Origin: an uncultured Clostridium sp. | GTDB lineage: Bacteria > Bacillota_A > Clostridia > TANB77 > CAG-508 | Direction of reading: 5' to 3' | NCBI GenBank assembly: GCA_948466265.1 | Contig: CAOJZU010000004.1 | Coordinates: 1-64,000, forward strand | Length of the DNA stretch: 64,000 nt | Part shown: positions 50,737 through 60,762 of the stretch, piece after piece | Numbering within the stretch: position 1 is the first letter of the stretch | Layout: every line of letters begins with the position of its first letter | The notes under the pieces: generated by a model | Told to the model about the DNA's origin: nothing | Seen by the model: the letters and a program-made list of their open reading frames with translations, nothing else | The model's database searches: none | Program-made: the position numbers and the translations under genes

Positions 50737-52278
50737 TTATGCACTTTTACATGCAGAACACCTTGGTATAAAAAGTTGCATACCCGGATTTATTTTATTT
50801 GGGTTTTCTATATTATTTATTCTTACAATGTCTTCTATAGTGCTTCTATATTTTTTTGCTATTTTCCACAATGTATCTCCTGGCTTTACAAAGTAAATAA
50901 CCATACTATATGGATTATCACAAGAAGCTTCTAATTCTTCTATATTATCTATTACTCCTATATTCTCTACATTGTATGAATTAGTTCTTGCTTCTAAGTC
51001 TATTTTAGCTGATACTTCCATATTATCCTTTGTAAATTCGCTAGATATACTTGATAGTTCTATATCTATATTACTGCTTGAGTCTATCCCCTCAATTTCT
51101 TGATTAAATGTGAATGGTATACTTGCATTTTGTGCTTTAAATTCTGTTCCATCATTATTTGATAGTATGAATCTCAAGTTTATATCTCCTGAATATTTTG
51201 CAATATCAGTTAAAACATTTATTTCATTAACTACAGGTTCTATCATGACATCACAAACTTTATCATAGTCTGCTTCTTCAAGCTTTACTTTTTCTCTAAC
51301 ATTTATGGTATTTACTGTATTTTTCATATTTACCATTGTACTTACACTTTTTTGGTTAATTTTTAAATTTCTGCTTGGACTGTACATATCTTGTATAGCA
51401 TTTACTTCTCTACTTCCAAAGACCCTGCAAAACATCTCTACCTCCAATTCTACAGAGATAGAATGGCTATCAGCTGCATTAGGCTTTGCTGTAGCATTTT
51501 TTAGTTTGTATTTTACATCACATAAATCTTCTTCTGAAACTCCTACTAAATCGATAAATCCCATTACAGGAATTTTTTCATCTAATGGTTTTATATTTCC
51601 GGTCTTCTGTTAAATAAAGCATTTTTACTTCTGCATCTGCTTTTGCAAGCACTTTATTGTAACTTATTTTTGTCTCTTTATTAATTATATTTAAGTCTAA
51701 ACTAAGTATTTCTTGCAAATTATCTGTGCTGTCAATAACTACTGTCTCTTTTGCAGATGCTTTTGTTATGTTTTGACCGAACTAATGAATTCATTTTTAG
51801 AGAAACTACTTGTGTTTGTATATCGTCTATTCCTTGTATCTCTTTTACCATATCTTCATTCTCATTTAGAAACACCTTTGCATCTACTTCTAATATAACT
51901 TTAAAACTTACTTTTCTTCCATTTATAACTTTGCATTCTATTTTCCTTATACAGATTCTTTCATCCAAAGTCATTCCTTGCTCCACTTCAGGGAAGTCCA
52001 GTATTTCAGTAAAGTCTATGCTTGTATTAAATCCACGTACCCCTTGGCTACTATCATCTGCTATATACATTAGATATATATTTACATTTCCATCTAGTCT
52101 AATTTTACCGTTCTAGTATTTCTTTTTTATATATACAAACATTACCAGAAGCTGATATGTCGCTTAATATGTCGGGCTTTGTATCTGGTATTATACTGTC
52201 ACCTTCGATTGTTATTTCAAAGTTTTTGCTTCCTACTATTTTGTTTACACATAGGCTCTCGCTTATCACGTCTATCAT
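50737..52278 (-). CDS. sipL: SipL-like spore morphogenesis protein, DUF3794 + LysM (three CGG shift codons)
   Basis: 512 aa corrected: repeated DUF3794 modules and a C-terminal LysM domain (FVKPGDTLWKIAKKY), the architecture of SipL, which recruits the spore coat base protein SpoIVA in Clostridioides. CGG shift codons are at 52108-52110 (Gly57, followed by TAA in the zero frame), 51777-51779 (Gly167 in NSLVGQNITK) and 51599-51601 (Gly226 in YLTEDGNIKPL). The Shine-Dalgarno sequence lies inside a 17-bp stem (52287-52333). Eight bases separate it from yunB. Confidence 0.9.
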
Positions 52279-52286
52279 TTAAAATT

Positions 52287-52333
52287 CTCCTCCTTACATA
52301 TATTTCTTTTAATAATATATATGTAAAGAGGAG
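52287..52333 (-). promoter_or_regulatory. Hairpin that buries the sipL ribosome binding site
   Basis: In the minus-strand RNA a 17-nt arm starting CTCCTCTTTAC (52317-52333) pairs with the arm ending GTAAGGAGGAG (52287-52303), all Watson-Crick except one G-U pair, with a 13-nt loop. The second arm contains the AAGGAGG of sipL, whose ATG begins 8 nt later. It is not followed by a T run, so translational control is more likely than termination. Confidence 0.65.
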
Positions 52334-52354
52334 AAAATAATTCCTATTTATTTT

Positions 52355-53117
52355 TTATTTTTTTGTTACGTTAGTTTGTACTCCGTGTAATGCTACACGA
52401 TAGTTTGAGTTTGATGCACATGTTGATAATGTTATTACTTTACTGTTTTCATCTAATGTCACACCAAAATTTTTTACTGAACGTGATTTTATTGTGTTCA
52501 GCCATTCAAGGTGGCTGCTATTATTTTCAAATCCTGTTTTTGTATAATATGTTTCTACTGCTATTTGATATACTGAGAATACTCTGTATGTATATATTTC
52601 TTTGTCTGTTTCAAATGTGAAGTTCCAGTTTGCTTCGTTATTATACCATTCTTTGTTTAATGCTTTTTTGACTGTTCCAAACATTGAACCATCTTTCATG
52701 TTATGACCATATATTACTAAGTTTATGTCATTTCCATCTACTTTATCTCTATAGTCTGCAAATATCCAACCCGCTATGTTATTTTGCTTATTAAAATTAC
52801 GTGTTAAATAAAAGCTATTGTCTGATGATTTTACTACAGGGTAGTCTACGCTTGTCCCTGGTACTTTTAACCATCCGACAAGTATCAGGATTTTTCTCTT
52901 TTAGTTTTGCAAAGTCTACTGCTGTTTCTCCTGTTTCGTCATTTACATCTACTATTTCACTAACTATTGTTTCTAATACTTCTTTGTTTTGTCCGTTTTC
53001 ATTAAACCATTGCGCTATGTACATTATGCAGTATACAGCAACTGCAAGTGATAATAGCGGAAATATATAAAATGTCAATTTTCTCTTTTGTTTTGTTTTT
53101 TTGCTCCTTCTTGCCAT
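52355..53117 (-). CDS. srtB: Class B sortase (one CGG shift codon)
   Basis: Membrane-bound transpeptidase, 253 aa corrected. N-terminal TM (about residues 12-30), then GWLKVPGTSVDYPVV, the catalytic His in VIYGHNMKDGSMF, the Cys in TLSTCASNSN and the Arg in YRVALHG. The CGG shift codon at 52875-52877 (Gly81 in NPDTCGWLKVPG) joins the anchor to the catalytic domain. A candidate surface substrate is encoded next to it at 53406-54476. Confidence 0.93.
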
Positions 53118-53405
53118 TTTTTCTCCTCCTTTGTTTATTTTTATTTTGTCTTTAACAGTGTATCACATATTTTTTAAAATTAAAAGGCTTTTTGGAGATT
53201 TTAATAATTTTGTTTTTTTGTGGTTTATTGTTTGGCATAAAACGGATTAACAGTTTCTAAAATGCTTTGCATTAAAGAAACTGTAACATTCGCATATTTA
53301 TCTTGTACGGAGCTTTTAGTCGCTTACGCTTGAAAATTCCTACAATATAAAAAAAGCAGAGGCTCAGTTAAGAGCCTCTTAAGTATATATATTTAACGCT
53401 AAAAA
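53118..53405. other. Intergenic region upstream of srtB
   Basis: 288 bp without coding potential. It contains an inverted repeat at 53251-53283 (CAGTTTCT / AGAAACTG enclosing AATGC...GCATT) and the surface-protein terminator at 53351-53390. Confidence 0.45.
53351..53390 (-). terminator. Terminator after the surface protein gene
   Basis: On the minus strand GAGGCTCTTAACTGAGCCTC followed by TGCTTTTTTT. Confidence 0.85.
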
Positions 53406-54476
53406 TTAGTTATTTTTGCTTTTTGCGAAATATACTACGTTTGCTACAACAACTACTGCCAATAATGCTGTTGCAGGTATTATATGATCACCTGTTGCAA
53501 CTGATGCTGCATCATCTAAATCACCTTTGTTTGTGTCATCTGGTTTGCTTGGTTGTTCAGGTTGATTTGGTTGTTCAGGTTGATTTGGTTCTTCTTCAAC
53601 TTTTCCTATTTTTGCTGTTATATATTTTTCTTCACCTTTAACTGTAACTGTTAAAGCAAGTTCTGTTCCTTCTGCTAATCCTTTATCTGTCTTAAATGTA
53701 CCTTTACCATCTGTTATAGAAACAGTGTTTACATTTGCTTCTTTATCAGATCCTGCATATGCTGCAACAGTTATTTGATCTGGATTTAAAACAATTCCAT
53801 CATATTTTGCTTCTATTGTTACTTCATATTCTTTATCTGCTTCAAAGTTAGTAACTTTTGCATCTGTTCCAGGAACTGTTATTGCATAAGTTATAGTTAT
53901 TTTGCTGTCAGCACCTTTTACTGTATTTTTGTCAACTAAAAGTGTGTCATATTTTGTTTTTGCACCACTTACAACTGGTTGTGCTTCAACTGCTTTATCA
54001 AGTTCTAATTCTTCTGTTGCAGGAGTTGCATCTGGAGTTACAGTTGCTCCTTCTGCTACATATACTTTTCCATATACTTTAGGAGTAGTTAGATTTAAAT
54101 TTGTATATAGTACACCACTTTGATTTACTACAACAGTACCAGCAAATGTACCTTCACCAGCAAGTGTTATTGTATTAGCTAGTCTAGTTTCATTTACTAC
54201 ATTTAATGTTTTACTAGCTTCTATTACAACTACTGATCCTGATGTAACACCTAAATCTTCTACATATAAATCAGCTTTTACTGTATAAATATTTCCACTA
54301 GTACTTTTTTCTACTTTTGGAGTAGCTTCATTTTTTTCAGCTGTAACAGCTGCTTCTAAAGTTGCATATGGATTAGCTTGTGTTCCATCTGCAGCTGCTG
54401 CATTTACGCTAGTTGCTATTGTTAATACAACTGCGAATAAAATTATTGCCATTAAAATTTTTAATGTTTTTTTCAT
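53406..54476 (-). CDS. Secreted surface protein, candidate sortase substrate
   Basis: 356 aa: signal peptide (MKKTLKILMAIILFAVVLTI...), beta-rich Thr/Val-rich body, Pro/Gln/Glu repeats (PNQPEQPNQPEQP), then an end resembling a sorting signal: SVATGD, a hydrophobic stretch (IIPATALLAVVVVANVVYF) and a basic tail (AKSKNN). The usual Pro of LPxTG-type motifs is missing. The start at 54476 follows AAGGGAG. It has abundant Gly codons but no shift sites. Adjacent to srtB. Confidence 0.7.
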   Translation of the reverse strand: MKKTLKILMAIILFAVVLTIATSVNAAAADGTQANPYATLEAAVTAEKNEATPKVEKSTSGNIYTVKADLYVEDLGVTSGSVVVIEASKTLNVVNETRLANTITLAGEGTFAGTVVVNQSGVLYTNLNLTTPKVYGKVYVAEGATVTPDATPATEELELDKAVEAQPVVSGAKTKYDTLLVDKNTVKGADSKITITYAITVPGTDAKVTNFEADKEYEVTIEAKYDGIVLNPDQITVAAYAGSDKEANVNTVSITDGKGTFKTDKGLAEGTELALTVTVKGEEKYITAKIGKVEEEPNQPEQPNQPEQPSKPDDTNKGDLDDAASVATGDHIIPATALLAVVVVANVVYFAKSKNN

Positions 54477-54804
54477 TTTTAAAATTTCTCCCTTCTTTGT
54501 TTTAAAAATTTTTTTATTTTTTATATACAATTAGGGATTTGGCAGTTTATCCCCAACGTTAACAATATTATTCTACACAAAAGAGTTATATTTGTCAATA
54601 CTTATTTTGAAAAATCTAGAATTTTTTTCAAGTTTTTCCAATTTAGGCTCTAATTGGCTTATTTCCTTGCTTCCGCTAGTGTGTCCTTTTTTTCTTTTTT
54701 AATTTTTTCATAATTTTTTTGTATTTTTTCATAATTTCTTAAGGATTTTTGGCCATTTTTGTATAGGGAAATGGGTTGTTTTTTGTATTTTTATGTAGAT
54801 TTTA

Positions 54805-55176
54805 ATATTATAGCATTTCTTCTAATAGCTTCTCTACATTTAAGCCAATCTCATCTTTTAGTTTATATGCTTCTTCACAAAATTCCTTTTTATTCTTTAT
54901 TGCTTTTTTATATGTAGTTTAAACTTACTAAATACAAGATCGCTTTTAGAATTACAATGAAAATTTTCATATACTTTTATTTCTAAAAATCTTCTATTTT
55001 GATTTATGTAATTACTTTGTTTTTATTTTCTGCAAAAATTCTGCAATATTGATTACTAGCAAAGTTTATTCCATGTTCTATGTTCTTATTTAAGCTTTCC
55101 TTTGCCTGATATTATTGATAATGTTTGTGTTTTATGAAAAGATAGATGATTTGATACTTTAAATCCAATTAACATA
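54805..55176 (-). pseudogene. Remnant of an AAA-family (abortive-infection type) ATPase gene
   Basis: On the minus strand the stretch starting at 55176 reads MLIGFKVSNHLSFHKTQTLS, which matches the N-terminus of AAA_15/OLD-like defence ATPases (MLIxFxVxNFxSF). It stops after about 30 codons. Downstream pieces in other frames read like coding residue, ending with a Leu/Glu helix and a stop near 54805. The breaks are not CGG shift codons, so this is genuine decay. Confidence 0.55.
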
Positions 55177-55275
55177 TCCTCTACTCTCCTACTGTTATTT
55201 ATTATATGTAATTTTTTCACTAATTTTTCTGATGATTGTATGTAGCGATTTTATTTATCTTACATACATTAAGTC

Positions 55276-58161
55276 TTAGTTAAAATATTTGACATACTTT
55301 TTTAGCAAATCACCATCTACTTTTTCTCCGTCTAATATCTTTTTTTCTATTTGTCTTTTTACTTCATTTCTTATTTTCTTATTTTTAGATATTGTTTCTA
55401 TTAAATCTTCACTATAGTTGTCTAGCCAATCTACTTCAAATTTCTCAGCTTGAAATTTATCTATATCAAATAAGAAATCATAGTCTTTTATTATACCTAA
55501 AAAACTCTTAAATTTTTCTTTTTCTAGTATATAATCATTTAATATTAAGTCATTAATACATCTTAATAGCGTTATTAATAATGTTGATTTTTCTGTAATC
55601 TGTCTTTGATTTTCCATTACATCAATATATTTATTTTCATATTCTATATTAGGTTCTATAATCTTTTTTAGCAATGCCTCATAATATATTATGCAGTGTT
55701 TTTTTTCGTATCGGTCTTCACTTAACTTGTCTTCTATTATTTTATTTAATTTGATTTTATCATTTTTATTTAGTATATCGTATATATATATCATGATACT
55801 ATATTTATTTACATCATTAATTTTTATAATATCATCAACAATATTATTATTTTGCAATTCGTATTTTTTATCATTTTTATGTATACAGGCTGAAATGTTA
55901 TATATTATACATTCCCATTTAAGTGGAATTGTCCTAAATTCTTTAAGGTTGTTCAGTATCTCAGTCAACATACTACTTAACGTACTTAGTTCAAAATTAT
56001 TGAATTGTTCATATTGATTATATATATAATTGTTTAACTCGTTATAATCTATTTCTATTTTCTGATTTTTTATACATTTTATTATGCATTCATTTATTTC
56101 TTTATATTGTTCTTTATTTATCTTTATTTTTGATAAAATTAATAGTATTGTATTTATATTGGCGTCTTCTCTATTTTTTATAAAGTATATACAATTTTTT
56201 ATAATATTTAAAAATCTCTCTTTGTCCTTTTCATCAATTTTTATTTCTGTGATTTCATATCTCTCAAAGATATCTTCTAAATCTTGAGTATTAGTATATT
56301 CAAGCATAATCAATAAATCAAATAATATTAATTTTTCAATTTTTATATTGCCTATAGTATTTCCGAAAAAAGATTCTTTTTTCTTTGGTACAACATAGCT
56401 TTTAAATATATTATCTATATAATCATAGTAACTTCCTTTTAGCTCATCTAATCTATCTATTACAAGTAAATTGTTTTTTATAAATTTCATAAGTTTTTTC
56501 ATATTTTCTCTTAATTGATATATCCCTATCTCTGTTTCTGGTATTGTTAAATAATTTGTATTTGCATCTTTGTATACCTTTTTCTTTATATTTAACATTT
56601 GATATGTCTTAGAATTTATATAACTCCATGTAAATATTGATTTTAAAAATTCTAGTTCTTCCAATTTAAATGGTTTCTTTAGTAAAACTTTGTCCAGATC
56701 CATCTTTTCAATTTCACTTCTTACTATTTCTTCATACTCTTCACTATACATATTATTTATAATAATTTTACCTATATTGTATCTATTAAATTCCGAAAGT
56801 GCATATATAACAAAGTCCTTATCCTGTAATGCTTTGTCTGATATTTTTTTATATTCTTTGTATGCATTATAATAATTCTCTATATAATACATAGCATATG
56901 CTTTTTCCATATGCAATTGGTAGTCATTTTCTATTTCATTTTCTTCAGTGTTTTCTACAAATTGTAACATCTCATTGTAATCTAATATTTCAAGTGCTTT
57001 AGCAATTTTTAAAAATTCGTAAGGATTTTTATTTCTATATATTATTTTATCTTTATTTTCTAGGTTATCAAGTTTTATGTATTTTATTTCTGACTTATTT
57101 AAAAATTCTATTAATTTTGTAATACTATATTTTTTATTTTTTAGATCTTCTCTAACTTGTTTTACAAATTTGTTAGCTTTACTACCTTTAAGAATCATTT
57201 GATCTTTATACAAATTAGCCTTTATTCCTATTTTATTACTTAAAAAATTTAATACTTCTTCACTATCTATATAATTTATTTTCTCAAAAGAATCCATAAA
57301 TTCATATACATCACTAGTTTTATCTTCTATCTCATACTCATTAAGTAAATACTTTATGAATCCATATAGTTTTTTCCCTTCAAGTGATTTTATTTCATTA
57401 CAGTTTTCTTCTAATTTTTTTCTTAATTTTTCATCTACTTTTGAATAATATAATATATTTATGCCTTTATTTTGGTAGTATTGATATTCATGTATATTCT
57501 CATCATGTGTTGATAAAAAATACGGTCTTGGTATATCCTCTTTTAATATTTCTTTTACCCATTGAAATATATATTTAACATTTGGGTCAGATAGTGAATA
57601 TCCTACAAATAAAACTGTATGTGTAGAAAATAAAGATTTTATATATGTTTCAATTAACTTAAATTTTTTAGGATATGTTAGAAAATCATCTTCTTTAAAG
57701 ATTATATTTTTATTTTGAAAATCTCCATGCATTTTTATAATCATTTTGCTATTTGGAGTATATGGTAAGTCACTATCTTTACATACAATATCATAAAACA
57801 TACCTTTCTGTTTTGCTTGTTTTTCTATTAATTCATCAAAATTTGTAGTTATAATATGGCATGGATTTAATTCTAATAGTTTATCATGAATTTGGTTTGG
57901 CTTTGCATCAATATTCAATTCTGAATTCAAAAATTCATAATATTCTTTTTTATTTCTAGAATTATAATAATATTGTGCTATTTTGGGATAATCATTTTCT
58001 TTATCTTCTATATTAATCTTGGTTTTTATCTTTTCTATAATGTTCCCCCATAATGGTATACCGGAATTTGCCGATACTCCAGCCCCAATGAATATAATTA
58101 GTTTGTTATTCTTAGAGTTCTTTCGTATTATTCTTTTACTTTCTTCTAGGTCTTTATTCAT
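55276..58161 (-). CDS. SIR2-like domain protein, putative antiphage defence, 961 aa
   Basis: The N-terminal 270 residues are a SIR2-like NADase domain: FIGAGVSANSGIPLWG, TTNFDELIEKQ, MIIKMHGDF and LFVGYSLSDPNV. The remaining about 690 residues are Lys/Ile/Asn-rich helical repeats of unknown function. Large SIR2 proteins of this type deplete NAD during phage infection in several known systems. Despite its length and AT-rich codons it contains no CGG shift codon, and Gly codons after C (TTC GGA, TCC GGT) keep frame. This suggests later acquisition than the core genes. Confidence 0.8.
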   Translation of the reverse strand: MNKDLEESKRIIRKNSKNNKLIIFIGAGVSANSGIPLWGNIIEKIKTKINIEDKENDYPKIAQYYYNSRNKKEYYEFLNSELNIDAKPNQIHDKLLELNPCHIITTNFDELIEKQAKQKGMFYDIVCKDSDLPYTPNSKMIIKMHGDFQNKNIIFKEDDFLTYPKKFKLIETYIKSLFSTHTVLFVGYSLSDPNVKYIFQWVKEILKEDIPRPYFLSTHDENIHEYQYYQNKGINILYYSKVDEKLRKKLEENCNEIKSLEGKKLYGFIKYLLNEYEIEDKTSDVYEFMDSFEKINYIDSEEVLNFLSNKIGIKANLYKDQMILKGSKANKFVKQVREDLKNKKYSITKLIEFLNKSEIKYIKLDNLENKDKIIYRNKNPYEFLKIAKALEILDYNEMLQFVENTEENEIENDYQLHMEKAYAMYYIENYYNAYKEYKKISDKALQDKDFVIYALSEFNRYNIGKIIINNMYSEEYEEIVRSEIEKMDLDKVLLKKPFKLEELEFLKSIFTWSYINSKTYQMLNIKKKVYKDANTNYLTIPETEIGIYQLRENMKKLMKFIKNNLLVIDRLDELKGSYYDYIDNIFKSYVVPKKKESFFGNTIGNIKIEKLILFDLLIMLEYTNTQDLEDIFERYEITEIKIDEKDKERFLNIIKNCIYFIKNREDANINTILLILSKIKINKEQYKEINECIIKCIKNQKIEIDYNELNNYIYNQYEQFNNFELSTLSSMLTEILNNLKEFRTIPLKWECIIYNISACIHKNDKKYELQNNNIVDDIIKINDVNKYSIMIYIYDILNKNDKIKLNKIIEDKLSEDRYEKKHCIIYYEALLKKIIEPNIEYENKYIDVMENQRQITEKSTLLITLLRCINDLILNDYILEKEKFKSFLGIIKDYDFLFDIDKFQAEKFEVDWLDNYSEDLIETISKNKKIRNEVKRQIEKKILDGEKVDGDLLKKYVKYFN

Positions 58162-58535
58162 TACTATATCTCCTAAAACTTATACTAGTTTATTGTCTTT
58201 ATTGTTTTAATATATCACAAATACTTATATTTATCTACTTTTTTTAATATTTTTTAAAACAAATGCCTTATAAATACATACCATTTTTGTTTTGATAGTC
58301 ATTTATAAGGCATCTACTTTATTTCCATAAATTTTTAAGTTTGCAAAAGAATTTGCTGATTTAAAATATTTTCATTATGCTTTATTATATATTTAGTAAT
58401 TGGTTGTCTTCTATATTTTTCACCTCCTCATTTTTTAATATGTTTAAACTATACTACCTAGTAAAATCTATTTCAAGTAATTTATACAAAAATAGCCTAG
58501 ATTTTTATTTCAAATCTAAGCTATTTTTTCTCTCC
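58162..58535. other. 374-bp gap between SIR2 gene and veg
   Basis: No gene. It holds an inverted repeat at 58264-58314 (ATGCCTTATAAA / TTTATAAGGCAT, loop about 27 nt) and the veg terminator at 58487-58529. The AT-rich remainder likely includes the SIR2 gene promoter. Confidence 0.45.
58487..58529 (-). terminator. Terminator after veg
   Basis: AATAGCCTAGATTT / AAATCTAAGCTATT hairpin with T residues on the minus strand. Confidence 0.75.
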
Positions 58536-58868
58536 TTATAAATTCTCTTGTATTCCCTGTATACTTTCTTCTGTACCTAATCTTATTTTCTTTGGTTCTT
58601 CTACCTTTGGCGGTATTATTGAAGCATAGTTTTCTCCGTCAAATACTTGCAAATCTATCGTTCTTGTTAATACATCTGTGTAACTATATGTTGCATTTCC
58701 TTCTTCTTGGTCGTATTTAACTACAAATAGATTTGGATAGGCCTTTTCTATTACTGCTTCTTTTTCAAAAAATCTACTTCTTCCTAATGCTCCTTTTACT
58801 ATTATCTTTTGTCCTTCTTTGTTTACAATATCTTCTCTTAAGTTTGTAATATCATCCCTATAAATCAT
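58536..58868 (-). CDS. veg: Veg-family protein
   Basis: 110 aa. MIYRDDITNLREDI, GQKIIVKGALGRSRFFEKEA and YTDVLTRTIDL match Veg, a small beta-barrel protein that stimulates biofilm formation and influences spore germination in Bacillus. I start at 58868 behind GGGTGGT; the upstream in-frame ATG overlaps that site. Intact, with GAC GGA kept in frame. Confidence 0.9.
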   Translation of the reverse strand: MIYRDDITNLREDIVNKEGQKIIVKGALGRSRFFEKEAVIEKAYPNLFVVKYDQEEGNATYSYTDVLTRTIDLQVFDGENYASIIPPKVEEPKKIRLGTEESIQGIQENL

Positions 58869-59038
58869 ATGACCACCCATCCTTTGTATGATAGGTGTAT
58901 TATATCATCTACTACCTAAAATGTCAAAAAAGCTCTTTATTTGTATAATGTCAATTTTCGCTTATTTTTACATGGTTTGGCAGTTTGTTTTTATCTTTTA
59001 TTACATTTGTATTACAGTTTTGTTACGTTTTTGTAATA

Positions 59039-59862
59039 TTACTTTTTCCCCTTGGCATAACTTCCTCCTACTCTTTTTCCTTCGTCATGAAGTTCTGCTG
59101 TTATGTCTCTTATTGTTATTATTCTATTACTATCTGTTGTTGCAATTTTTTCTGCTACTACTAAAGGATCTACAAAGTCTATCAGAATTCTTGCAGGAGA
59201 TGATGCAAAATTTGCTCCGTGCTGCCATTATTGCTTCAAAAAAGCTTTGGCACGCACCCGCAAATATTACTATATCTTTATCTGGTCTTTGTGCTTTTCT
59301 TACTTCTATTACAGAATTTATAAAATATCTTGAGTTTCTGTAATTATATATATCATCGTAATTTTGCCCGTTTTTTACTATTCCATCATGTCCGTGTTAT
59401 TACTACAATATCAGGATTATATTTTTTTATCAAGCCTCCTATTACTTGTGGTTGTCTATTTTCAGGTATATTTTTTACTATGGCTTTTAGTCCTAATTTT
59501 TGATAGTATCTTGCTGATTTTCCAGTGTATCTCCTATCACCATCTAAATGTAAAATTAATGCGTTTGTTTCTCCCCTTTTTCCATTTTTCTCTTTTTTCT
59601 TAAATATTTCTCTAGCTGATTCTGCTATTCTTTTTTTTATTTTTGTTTCTATGTTTCTCTTTTTTTCTTCTATTTTACTTTTGTCTATTTTTTCTAAATC
59701 ATCTATGGGTGCATCTGCTTCTATTCTATAATTAACTCCTTTTAAAATAGCATAATCTTTTTCTCCTTTTGTTTGTATTATTCTAGTTACATAGAATAAT
59801 ACATCTTTTCCATATGATATTCTTCCAACTATATCTCCTTTTTTTATTTCCACTCTTTTCAC
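59039..59862 (-). CDS. yabG: Sporulation-specific protease YabG (two CGG shift codons)
   Basis: 273 aa corrected. Motifs: ALILHLDGDRRYTGKSARYY, PDIVVITGHDGIVKNG and IVIFAGACQSFFEAIMAAGANFA. CGG shift codons are at 59392-59394 (Gly157 in VITGHDG) and 59217-59219 (Gly215 in MAAGANF). The second half of the protein is out of frame in a literal reading. YabG processes spore coat and germination proteins late in sporulation. Confidence 0.93.
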
Positions 59863-60018
59863 CCCTATTTCTACATTTTATGATTTTTTATTAAATAAAG
59901 TGTTTATTTTAAAATTCTGATTTGTTTTTTCATTTTTAAGCTTTTTTGCATATTTTTTTATATTTTGTTAATAATAGCTATTGAATTGCTTAAATGAGCT
60001 CGAAAGGAGGTTTTTTAT

Positions 60019-60234
60019 ATGGCAACACAAAAACATTTATATATTACTGGTACATCTAATGTTTCTTGGAAAGATGCAATTGTACAAGCAGTTGCAGAAG
60101 CTTCTAAAACAATAGATTATTTAAATTCTGTAAAAATTCTAGAGCAAAGAGCAAATATTTCAGGTAAAAAACTTGCAGAATTTTACGTTGATTTGGATTT
60201 AAGTTTTACTGTTGACAGAGAAAGAGAAGATTAA
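60019..60234 (+). CDS. Dodecin-family protein
   Basis: 71 aa: YITGTSNVSWKDAIVQAVAEASKTI, then VKILEQRANI and FYVDLDLSFTVDRE. This is the dodecin pattern (GTSxxSWxDA..A...AskT). Dodecins form dodecamers that bind flavins or similar cofactors. AAAGGAGG precedes the ATG. First gene of a plus-strand run with spoVAC/AD/AE. Intact. Confidence 0.8.
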   Translation: MATQKHLYITGTSNVSWKDAIVQAVAEASKTIDYLNSVKILEQRANISGKKLAEFYVDLDLSFTVDRERED

Positions 60235-60267
60235 AGATTGAAATATAAAGAAAGGATAAAATAAAAA

Positions 60268-60734
60268 ATGGATAAAATACAGACAAATAGTGAATATCAA
60301 ACTTATGTCGATAAAAAATCCCCTAATTCTCCTATTTTGAAAAATTGCTTAAATGCATTTTGGGTTCGGTGGTCTTATATGTACTATTCGGACAGTTTAT
60401 TTCAGATTTTTGTAAGTTTAGAGGATTTGATACTGAAACCTCAGGTACTATTGTCGCTATTATATTAATTGGGCTTAGTGCATTTTTGACTTCACTTAAT
60501 TTGTTTAATAGAATTGGTAAATTTGCAGGAGCAGGTTCTCTTGTTCCTATTACTGGCTTTGCAAATTCAATTGTTTCTCCTGCTATAGAGTATAAGTCTG
60601 AAGGTTATGTTATGGGTGTAGGTGCTAAGATGTTTACTGTTGCAGGTCCTGTACTTGTTTATGGTATTTCTGCTTCTATTTTAGTTGGAATTGTGTATTT
60701 AATTTTTAATACTCAAGCTGTAACCTTGGTTTAA
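60268..60734 (+). CDS. spoVAC: Stage V sporulation protein AC (two CGG shift codons)
   Basis: Membrane channel subunit for dipicolinic acid transport in spores, 154 aa corrected. CGG shift codons are at 60367-60369 (Gly34) and 60389-60391 (Gly41), only 22 bp apart, in NAFWVGGLICTIGQFISDF. After both, RFNRIGKFAGAGSLVPIT-like sequence and FANSIVSPAIEYKSEGYVMG follow in frame. Literal reading separates the first 33 residues from the rest. Confidence 0.95.
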
Positions 60735-60762
60735 AAAATTTACGAAAGGAGACTTTTATATA

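Noticed and set aside
54805..55176. Rescue of the AAA-type ATPase remnant by the CGG rule
   Set aside because: Its breaks are ordinary stops and frame changes without CGG, so it is a true pseudogene.
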